From: Mycteria americana
Taxonomy: Eukaryota; Chordata; Aves; Ciconiiformes; Ciconiidae
Direction: 5' to 3'
Assembly (NCBI RefSeq): GCF_035582795.1
Contig: NC_134366.1
Coordinates: 3,392,828 to 3,456,827, forward strand
DNA length: 64,000 nucleotides
A program made the translations under genes and the position numbers. A model generated the notes under the pieces. The model saw only the letters and a list, made by a program, of their open reading frames with translations, ran no database searches and was not told the origin of the DNA. This document shows, piece by piece, positions 17,249-25,300 of this stretch (its first letter is position 1; each line of letters opens with the position of its first letter).

Positions 17249-17322
17249 CCCCACAGCCCAGCCACCATAAAGCCATCGGGTCCAAGATGCAAAACCCTCC
17301 CGGCAGTGCGCGAGCCCCGGGT

Positions 17323-17328
17323 TTTATT
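17323..17328 (-). terminator. MMTAG2: MMTAG2 poly(A) signal candidate
   Basis: TTTATT on the plus strand is AATAAA on the minus strand, about 500 bases beyond the MMTAG2 stop. It is the first canonical hexamer I noticed downstream of the gene. Transcript data would decide. Confidence 0.45.
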
Positions 17329-17829
17329 TTGCAGTCGATGAACTTAAAGGAGGGTTTAAGGAAAGAAACTCTCCTCCAGCTGCTTCACTGGCAGTTATTT
17401 GAGGGCATTGAAAGAATAGATTAAAAAATATTATAATAATAATAACTGCATCCAAAGTCTCTTTACGTAAACACCAGACGTCCGCAGTGTTTCCAGCGTC
17501 GCAGCTGGAACTGTCCCAGTGCCAGCATGCACCCCACAGCATCCTCCGTGCTAAATCACACCTGGATGGATGGATCCAGGGAGGAGAGGGGGGCCCGGGC
17601 GCCTGCTGCCCCTTCCGCGGCTGGGATCAACAGCGGGGGAGCTGCCGGTGCTGCCCCAGGTTGAAGGCAGGAGCTGCGGGCAGGGAAGGGGCAAGCTGGC
17701 ATCGCAAAACATAATGCCTTTTGCCAGGCTCAGCCCCGGCAACCGCCGAGCTACGGCTTTTTAAATTTAATAACCTTAAAAAATATATAGCCTATGTGAG
17801 ATGTCCCTGGAAAAACCCCAGGCTCCCTC

Positions 17830-20194
17830 TCAGTCATCCGAATCGGTGTCGTGGCGTTGCCTGACCCCACGGGATGGGGGAGACCTGCTCCTGCTCCTCT
17901 TCCTCCCCTTGCGCCGTGGGGACGGGTGCCGACCGCGGCCATCCCTGCTCCGGCTCCGCCGATGGGCAGGACGGCGCGAGGGGCTCCTGCCCGAATCCCG
18001 GCTGCTGGCAGAGGAATCCGTGTCCTGCCGACGCCGGCCGCCGTGCCGCGATGTCTCGGAGCGCTGCTGGGTTTTCCTTCGGTGGTGCCTACGGGGATGG
18101 AGGGGAAAGTGAGATCAGGGACATTGGGGACACCAACAAGCTAATTTTGGGGATGAAAAAGGGGTTTTGGAAAGCCAGGAGATACCAGCTATAACCTTGT
18201 GGCTCTCCTAAATCCTTCATCCTGTTTTCCAGCGATGATGCCCTGCAAGCCCTGGTCCTGCGACCAGGGCTCAGCCTTCATCCCAACCCAGCTACCTCTC
18301 ATCCTGGTCTGGAGAAGAATCGGAGGACGATGGAGCAGCATCCCTCCTGTGATGCTTGTCCTTCTTCTTCTCCTTCTTGTGTTTCTTCTTTTTCTTTTTC
18401 TTCTTCTCCTTTTTGGATTTCTTGCTACCCTCTGGTCTGCAGGGAAGAGATCAAGCAGTGAGGACCCCTGCACTGCGCATCCCTCCAGCTCTTCCGAAAG
18501 CTCATCCCCACCCCTCCCTCCACGTGGATCCCACCACATCTCTCCTTGGCCAAGGAGAAGCTCCCAGAAAAAAAAAAAAAAAAAACCAAAACAACAAAAA
18601 GAGGTTTTGGGGGCAGAGCAGAGGTTTTGGGGGTGATTCAGGCAGATGCAGAACAAGCTCAATGCCAAATGGAGCCAGAGAAGCATTTTGCAAGATATTC
18701 CTCCCCAAAAAAGTCCATTTCTGGTGGTTTCCCACCAAAGCGGTGGTCTCCATCCTCACCGTTTCTCCTCCACCTTCTCCTCCTTTTCCTGCTTCTTCTT
18801 GGAGCCAGACGTCTCGGGACTGCTGGAGACTTTCTGGTGCTAGGGTTTGAAGGGGCGGGGGGGAAATACAGAGCACGTCTGTGAGCTCGTAGCTTTGAAT
18901 TACAAGAAAAAGGGAGTTTCTCCCTTTAAAAATTAAATTAAATTTGGAAAAAAAATTAAAATACCCGCAAGATCTGCTTCCAAATTAAAACCCCAGAAAT
19001 TAATGCTGTGCAAACAGGACACGGGGAGCTCCTGCAGATCTCTGCGCTACAACCACCAGCTTTGCTTTTAAATAAAATACCCCGAGCGCAGGGTAGGGCT
19101 TTTTGCCTTTTTCCAAGTTTTTTTTTCTAAACCTGACGGGGAAGACGTGACCTGTGCCAGCGCCGTACCGTGAAGACGGAGAGCCCCATCTTGGCCGCTT
19201 CCTTGTCCTCCTTGGAGAGCATCACTCGGCCGGCGCTGCCGCTGGGGAGAGACGTCGCCGCGATGAGTCACGAAATGAAAAAAAAAAACCAAAACCAAAA
19301 CCAAAAAAGCATTAAAAATAGCAAAATTAAAAAATAATTGCCCTGAAATGGGGCGTTTTGGTGCGGGACCCCCACACCCCGTACCTGGAGCTGCCCAAGC
19401 CCACCACCCGGTCCACGTCCTTCTTGTCCCTCTCGGCGCCGTCCCGCTTGCACACCTCGGCCAGGTCCTGGGGGGGGGGGGAGCATCCTGTGTGTGTGTC
19501 CCCCAAAAACAGAGGTGGGGGACATCACCTCTGCACAGGGGGACGCTGGGGGGATGCGTGGTCCCTTACCTCCTTGCTGAGACCGGTGGGCTGCCTCTTC
19601 ACGTTCTTGTAGCCCCTATAAAAACAAAAGCAGGTAATGTAGAGGGGGGGTGATGCCTTGCACCCCTTTTTTTTTTTGGGGGGGGGGGGGTGTAGACTCA
19701 CAGGGCTGCCATCATGGCCTCCTGCTCAGCCAGACGGACGGCGGCCAGCTCTTCCTCGCGGGACAGCGGGGGGGCCGTCTCCTTCTTGCCCTTGGCGTAC
19801 CAGGTCAGGTCCTTCCCCTTCTGCCACCGGCCCACCGGCGCCATCAGAGAGTTCCCTGTGGGGAACGAGACACCCCCCCCCCAAAGTCCTCGCACCCCAA
19901 AACCTCCATCCGCACCCCAAAACCGGGGGGGGGGGGGGGGGCGCCATCAGGGAGTTCCCTGTGGGGAGCGAGACACCCCCCCCCCCCCCAAAGTCCTCGC
20001 ACCCCAAAACCTCCATCCGCACCCCAAAACCGGGGGGGGACGACACACGACACAGGGAGGATGGGGACGGGGGGGCGGTTCGGCCAAGGTCAGCCCTTAC
20101 CCAGGTAGTTTTCACGCTGTTTGTCCGTCTTCACGTCCTCCCAGCTGAACTGGTCCTGGCCCCCCCGGACCCCCCCTCGGGATGAGCCGAACAT
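17830..20194 (-). CDS. MMTAG2: MMTAG2 (C1orf35) protein, 309 aa, lysine-rich with RS-like tail
   Basis: Orthologue of human C1orf35/MMTAG2, a basic, probably nuclear protein whose molecular role is poorly known. Coding exons in order: 20101-20194, 19702-19855, 19570-19615, 19385-19467, 19169-19241, 18760-18839, 18296-18436, 17830-18088; all introns are GT/AG and the frame gives 309 codons plus TGA. The conserved N-terminus begins [16 protein letters not shown], followed by [20 protein letters not shown] in exon 2 and [15 protein letters not shown] in exon 3, as in the human protein. Residues 182-204 are a near-continuous Lys tract; residues 225-309 are rich in Arg and Ser ([18 protein letters not shown]) and end DTDSDD, suggesting nuclear-speckle or RNA-linked behaviour (inference). 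It is longer than the human protein (about 263 aa by memory), mostly in the tail. Start context is good (ACC before ATG). Confidence 0.93.
18340..18425 (-). repeat. MMTAG2: Coding polypurine/polypyrimidine tract
   Basis: Inside MMTAG2 exon 7 the plus strand is almost pure CTT/TTC/TTT and the coding strand AAG/AAA/GAG, encoding the Lys tract. It also creates long open frames on the opposite strand that are not genes. Confidence 0.85.
19277..19307. repeat. A-rich simple repeat (AAAACC)n
   Basis: An A run followed by three to four AAAACC units within MMTAG2 intron 4. Confidence 0.85.
19838..20039 (-). repeat. 103-bp tandem duplication spanning the MMTAG2 exon 2 acceptor
   Basis: Two copies start with 'gcgccatcag' at 19838 and 19941 and run through 'gttccctgtgggg', a C run, 'aaagtcctcgcaccccaaaa', 'cctccatccgcaccccaaaa' and a G run. 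Copy one contains the true first bases of MMTAG2 exon 2 with its CAG acceptor. Copy two, inside intron 1, repeats those exon bases with one or two changes and the acceptor. The duplication is therefore exonic plus intronic and leaves a decoy splice site at 19959-19960. Confidence 0.92.
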
Positions 20195-20810
20195 GGTGCC
20201 GGGCCCCACGGCGGTGTCGCGGGGGGTGTGGGCGTGTGGGGGGGTCTCGGTGACCTACAAGGGGATCAGCCGCGGGTTTGACCCCCCCCCCCCAGCTCCT
20301 CCGGGTAACCCCGGGGGGGTCTCCTGGAGGTGGGGGGAAGCAAATGGCCGTGTCCCCCCTCCCCTCCCCGGAGCCGGTGAGGTAACCGAGGCCCCGGGGA
20401 TGTCACACAGACCGGAGGGGGGGGGTGTTGTTGCACGGCCCGGAGGTTTGTGAACGCACGCCCGGGGGGTCACTGCACGCCCGGCACCCCGGGAAGAAGC
20501 GGGAGAAGGCGGCTGCGATCGGCGGGGCCACACGCGGAACCCCCCGCCCCGGTTCCCCCCTCCCTCCCGCCCCCAGCACGCACCTCGCGCGCCGCTCCGG
20601 GCCGCGGGGCCCGCGCGCCCTCCCCGCCCCGCCCCGGCCGCTACCACCGCGCTCACCGGCGGGGGTGTGTGTGCGCGTTTGCGAAGCGGGCGATACCACC
20701 GCGCCGCCGAAAGGGGGGGGGGGGGGAGAAGCGGCGGAGCTCCCCTTGGTGCCACCCCGGTCACGAACCGAAGCAAAAAAACCCACAAAGCTGCACCACG
20801 ACGACTCGTT
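20195..20810 (-). promoter_or_regulatory. MMTAG2: MMTAG2 promoter and 5' UTR region (CpG-rich)
   Basis: CpG-dense, TATA-less sequence directly upstream of the MMTAG2 ATG, with clusters of CGCG and CCCGCCC (Sp-type) motifs between about 20500 and 20720. It is the left part of a CpG-rich zone reaching 22.5 kb. The transcription start is not visible. The far end abuts the MRPL55 3' end, so the two minus-strand genes are nearly contiguous. Confidence 0.65.
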
Positions 20811-20817
20811 TCCCGCC

Positions 20818-20843
20818 TTTATTTATTTCTTTTTTAATTTTAT
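20818..20843 (-). terminator. MRPL55: MRPL55 poly(A) signals
   Basis: Plus-strand TTTATT at 20818-20823, 20822-20827 and 20838-20843 are overlapping or adjacent AATAAA hexamers on the minus strand. They begin only about 10 bases after the MRPL55 TGA, which implies a very short 3' UTR of about 50 bases or fewer. Confidence 0.75.
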
Positions 20844-20852
20844 TTCAGAGCC

Positions 20853-21464
20853 TCACTTCTTCCAGAACCTCTTGTAGGTGCCCAGGTCGATGCCCTCGAA
20901 GGTCTCCTCCGTCCCGGCCTTCGGTTTGCTGGGGAACTGCCTCCGCAGCCGGGCCTTGCGCTCCGCCTCAGGCAGCGTGCTGCTGTCCAGGGGCAGCTGA
21001 GGGGGACGGCGTGAGACCCCCCCGGGGCCTCGCCTCACCCCCAGCCTGCCCCCCGCCGCCTCCCGTCTTACCATGAGGATCCTCTTCGGCTCTTTGTAGC
21101 GGAGGCGGACGGTGGAGCCGTCGGTCTTGACCAGGAGGACGGGGTAGAGCCGGCCGTAGAGCTGCCTGTGGAGGTGGGAGACGGAGGCGCGGTTGGAGTT
21201 GCTGCGGCTGGAGGCGGCGAGCGGCGGCAGCAGCCTGGGGACGGCGTCGAGGCGCAGGGCGCTGGTGGGAAGGCGGAGGGGAGCGGAGTCAGTCAGGGTG
21301 GCGAGAGGTCGCCACGGCGGGTTACGCGATGGAGGACGTGAACCTCCGTCGCCTCAACGAAACCCAGCCCCACCGAGGCTCACGCTGAAGGACCCGGCCG
21401 CTCTCCCGGGGGATTACCGCCACCGCCGCCATGCTCACCTCAGCGCCCGACTCGCGGCCGCCAT
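20853..21464 (-). CDS. MRPL55: Mitochondrial large ribosomal subunit protein mL55, 119 aa
   Basis: Protein of the mitochondrial 39S ribosomal subunit, nuclear encoded and imported. Coding exons: 21439-21464, 21072-21261, 20853-20996; GT/AG introns, frame closing at 119 codons plus TGA. The start has a strong context (G at -3, G at +4). Residues 1-28 (MAAASRALSALRLD onward) are Arg/Ala/Leu-rich without acidic residues except D14, as expected of a mitochondrial presequence. The conserved core follows: NRASVSHLHRQLYGRLYPV at residues 32-50, LLVKTDGST at 51-59 and RYKEPKRILM at 63-72, matching the human family pattern HRQ-Y-RLYPVLLVK-DGSTI--RY-EPR. The end YKRFWKK matches human Y-QFWT-TKK. The gene is compact, with its ATG facing that of GUK1 842 bp away. 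Confidence 0.95.
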
Positions 21465-21654
21465 CCCGGTGCAGGCGAGCGAGGCCGGATCCTCCGCGTA
21501 GGCCCCCGGCCGCTGGAGCGGGAGGTGAGGCAGCCTCCTGGGGACACCCTGGGGGACAAGGAGCTCTGCTAGGGCAGCTGTGGGGTGACAGCCCCGTGTC
21601 CCCATCACACTGTGGTCCCCCAGCTCCCCTCCCCATCACGCATCACCCCCTGGA

Positions 21655-22085
21655 TGGCTCCCCCCGCCCCTGCCATGGGTCAGCCCCCAGCATGCCCCCC
21701 CCCCTCCCCCCCCAGCCATGGTTCGGCCCCAGTAGCCCCCTCCCCGCCCCCCCCAGCCATGGTTCGGCCCCAGAAGCCCCCCCCCTCCCCCGCCCGTGCC
21801 ATGGTTCAGCCCTATCATGGCCCCCCGCCCCAGCCATGGTTCAGCCGCACGATCGCTCCCCCCGCCCCATCCCAATGTAGTTCGGCCCAAGCCAGCCCCC
21901 CTCCCGCCCCACAATGGTTCAGCCCAGGGTAGCCCCCCCCCCCCACCCCCTCCGGCGGCTCTCCCTACCGCGCTGTGGTTCGGTCCAACGCGCCCCCCCC
22001 ATCACGGCCCGGCCCCAAGCTGCCCCCCCCCCCAGCCGCCACTATGGTTCGGCCCCAGGCGCCCCGCAGGCCCGCCATGCCCCCC
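21655..22085. repeat. C-rich degenerate minisatellite, unit about 40 bp
   Basis: Roughly ten diverged units built on 'ccatggttcggccccag' followed by a C-rich spacer of variable length, for example at 21715, 21756, 21799, 21835, 21911, 21974 and 22043. Variation in C-run length changes the period. The strong C bias on the plus strand creates long proline-rich or glycine-rich frames, which are artefacts. Confidence 0.85.
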
Positions 22086-22176
22086 CCCCCCCCCGCACTG
22101 CTCGGTCCCGGCGCCCCCCTCACTGACCGCTGTCTCCCCCCCCGCCCGCCCCGCGCTGGTGGTCTGCCCCTCCGCT

Positions 22177-22182
22177 CACGTG
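22177..22182. promoter_or_regulatory. E-box CACGTG near GUK1 start
   Basis: The sequence gctCACGTGaccg is a palindromic USF/MYC/TFE-type E-box 125 bp upstream of the GUK1 upstream ATG, in CpG-rich promoter sequence. Its use is inferred from position only. Confidence 0.55.
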
Positions 22183-22231
22183 ACCGCACCCTCCGGCGCG
22201 CGGCGCTCCTCTTCCCCCCGCCCCCTCTGCC

Positions 22232-22239
22232 TGACGTCA
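22232..22239. promoter_or_regulatory. Consensus CRE TGACGTCA near GUK1 start
   Basis: Full palindromic cAMP-response element within ccTGACGTCAgg, 68 bp upstream of the GUK1 upstream ATG and within a CpG-dense segment, the usual position for CREB/ATF sites in housekeeping promoters. Confidence 0.65.
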
Positions 22240-22306
22240 GGGCGCGCGGCGGCGGCGCGGGGGCTGCTGGGAAGGGTCCCCCACCCCACCCCCCCTCCCC
22301 TCACCC

Positions 22307-25300
22307 ATGAGCTGGCGGCGGCTGCGCGGTGCCATCGCCCGGGCGGCGGGTGAGCGCGGCGGGGCCGGGGGCCCGTCCTGGGGGTGCGGAGCTCCCGCCC
22401 TCCCTGAGGGGCCCGTCCGGGCTGGGGGTGGGTGGAGGTGGCGGGGGGGGGGGGTGACGCCCGGCCGGCCCCGGGGCGATGGGCGCCGGCCTCCGGGCTG
22501 CTGAGCCCCTCACGAGGGTCCTCGGCTGAGGGGGCCCAGCCGGCTCCGCGGTGCCGCTCCCGCCGCCGCGGCTCCTGGCTGAGGGCGGCTGGCCCCTAGC
22601 CGGCCTGGGGATGCTGAGCTTCCCCCATCGCCCCTCTCAGTGCCCGGCTGTGCTGCTCTGTCCGCGCAGGACGGCCGTGGGTGCGGGCGGTGGGACAGGC
22701 TTGAACCCCGTCGGGCTGCCGGCCGGCCCTGCCGGGCTTCCTCCGGGCTGGCGTTGTCCCCGACCCTCCAGCCACGCCGAGTCCCCGTAGCTGCGCTGCT
22801 TGGGGGTGGCTCTGAGGTGTCCCCGTCCCCCCTGCCCGGTTAGATAAGCCAAACGGGGGGTTTGCACGCTAAATCGGTTGGGTTTTGTGGGTACCGTGCG
22901 AGACGGTGAGGTAAGACAGGAGTTTTGGGGTAAGCACCCTTCAGGTATCCCAAAATAAAGCTCTGTGGTGAAACACAATGCACGTGAGGGGAAGCGGATG
23001 GCAAAACCACACCTGTCTGAGCTTCACCTCTGTAGACATTTATCCAGCTGCGTAAACTGGCTCACACCAGTTGGTTGGTTAAACTGGTCCAGTTTTGTGG
23101 TAGGATGAGGTCTTGGACTGACTCCTGGCCTCCTCTGTGGCCTGGACCTCGATGATTTCTGGAGTAACCTTGAGCAAGCGGTTCTGGTTCCTCCTGCTGC
23201 ACCATTGCTCCCTGCAAAGCGAGCAACATGAAGCGGTGCAGCCAGCGGAGAGACTAATTAGCACTTTGTAGATAATTGTTTCCAGGAAAAAGGTGGCTGA
23301 GTGGTCCCACCAGGTACCGCGGTGGGGATGCTCTCCTCCTGTTTCAGTACTGCAAATAATTCTCTATTTAAGCAATTTATTTAAGTTGTTGGGGCAGAAC
23401 TTCTGAGCCCAGCTGCCCTGCACGGTCTCTGCCTGCTGGGAAACTGCAAATGAAGCTCTGGAGCCACCCCTTCCCCACTGAACGAGCGTGGGTCTGGGAC
23501 CGTGGCTGTTGGAGCAGGCAGTGCCATCTGAGCGGCCGAGGGGACATCCTGCCCTTAGGGCTGCTCGCGGACATCGAGATGCGGAGCGTTCGCCTGCTCT
23601 CAGATAATATTAAACCTTGTTGTGTTATTGTAGCTGGGCTGGGTTTTCAGAAAGTGTCCCAAAACTTAGAAAGGTGGGAGTTGCAGCTTTAGAACGAACC
23701 TGCTAAAAATAGGGAATGGGATTATAATCCTAATCCAGGAGACCTTTCTTGGGCCTCCAGGGAAACTGTCCTTTAATCTTCTTTTCTACTTTGCAAGGGG
23801 GCTTTACCTTCTCTTTAAAGCCTCTCTGCTAATCAGCATTAATTTTGTTTAACTCTTGTGATGTCTGTCCTTTGCTTTACTGGTTGCATTGCCACCTCCC
23901 AGTTAAAATCCAGGGTGAGTTTAGCAGGTGGGAGCAGACCGAGGAACGCTCCTCTCCCTAGTGACAACCTCCTGCGTCCTCCTTTGGTGACCACCTTGTC
24001 TTTTTGCAGCCCAGTGGGTCTCCATGGCTGTTTGTCCTCAGTCCCAGGTGTGGCACCCCCCCAAATATAAGGATCTTTATTAAATAGCCCTGCTGCTCTC
24101 TTGCTGATTGCCTCCAGCCCGCTGTGGTTTTGGTGATATGTGGTGGTTAGGCTGGATCCAAAACGGTTTTAGGAGTAACCCAGTGGAGGTGAGAGACCCT
24201 CTGTGCTAGATATTTGCAGATCGGCTGCTCTGAAAATGCCAAAATCTGAGCAAAGGGGGGAAAAATTGAGCTTCTGCTCAAAATAAGCATGTACCTGTAA
24301 TGTTACTGCTGCAAACAGCTTGACAATGTGCTGCGCAGATGCCTTACTGGGCCGGGAACCAAACAGGAGATTTAAAAAGCCCTGTATACACCAGATCGGG
24401 TTTCTCGGGCTTTTTTGGGCACTTTACTTGTGGTTTTTGAGGGCTTCGGGCTGCCAGAGACAGAGGAGCTGTGTTTGACAGGGCTGGGGGAGCGGAGAAG
24501 CCCGGGGAGGGCAGTAATGCTGGTGTGCAGACCGGCTCGTCTTTATGACCGATTTCTCGGGGTCAGGGCGCGTGTTTAACCAAATCTGATGGTGGAGGAG
24601 AAGGCATCCGCTCCCACGCTGCTCACGTCTCGAGGCAGAGATTGTCTCTTCCGTTCACCCTCCCAGGACGTCTTCATCCTTCACCTGTCCGGCCCTGAGC
24701 CGCTGTCCCCAAAATCCCTCACCGTGCCAGGTGGTGAGCGCCTTCCGAAAATGCTCCATGGGGGCTGTTTTTGCTCTGGGCTGGCACAGATTCCCAGTTT
24801 GCCAGCCGGGTGTTTGCCGTCTGCCACCCACAACAGCCCAGCCCCTTCATCTGGCAGTGGAAATGGCTTTTTTTGCCCTCTAAATTACGTCTTGTTTTCC
24901 TCTGCAGATCTGCAGTGAAAGGGAAGGGATACATTTGGAGGGAGGCAAGAGGAAGCACCTGTAAGTCTCTTGGTTTATTTTTAGCCCATTTCCCAAAGAA
25001 GTGAGATCTGTGATCGCAACCCACGTGTCTTTTCTCACTTTATTTCTGAGTATTTTGGGGGAAAAAAGCGAGTAAGGTAAAGGAGAGCATCTCCATCTTC
25101 CCCTGACAGCCCACTGATGCTCTTTCAGGTAGAAAAGCAGCACCAGCAGACAGGCAGGGTGGCACAGACCCTGCAGGGTCCCACCATGGAGGTGCTGGGA
25201 CATGCTATTTGGAGACTTGGGTTCAGATCTGCGTGGGCAAGAGAAGGATTTTCCGTGTTGCTTTCGTGATGGATAAGTAGCCTAATCGTTGACCTGAGGT

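Larger units (their letters stand above)
13206..17322. other. Intergenic region between ARF1 and MMTAG2 (tail to tail)
   Basis: About 4.1 kb between the convergent 3' ends of ARF1 and MMTAG2. It is GC-rich, with many overlapping open frames on both strands (up to 144 codons) that look like composition artefacts. Recognised contents are one CR1 fragment (15432-15706), C runs at about 16450-16457 and 16757-16773, and a 20-bp perfect palindrome at 17229-17248. No gene is supported. Confidence 0.7.
21465..22306. promoter_or_regulatory. Divergent MRPL55/GUK1 promoter interval (CpG-rich)
   Basis: 842 bp between the start codons of MRPL55 (minus) and GUK1 (plus). The left flank (about 21440-21540) and right flank (about 22130-22306) are CpG-rich and promoter-like; the middle is a C-rich minisatellite. 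No TATA box is seen. The right flank holds a CACGTG E-box and a palindromic CRE just ahead of GUK1. The two promoters could be independent or share elements; the sequence alone does not show which. Confidence 0.7.

Noticed and set aside
18189-18686. Plus- and minus-strand frames of 145-165 codons over MMTAG2 exon 7
   Set aside because: The true coding frame is the spliced minus-strand exon 18296-18436; the rest is read-through of introns or the leucine-rich shadow of the Lys tract.
21796-22353. 185-codon proline-rich frame and the opposite glycine-rich frames in the GUK1/MRPL55 interval
   Set aside because: Artefact of the C-rich minisatellite; it ends by running through the real GUK1 first exon in another frame.
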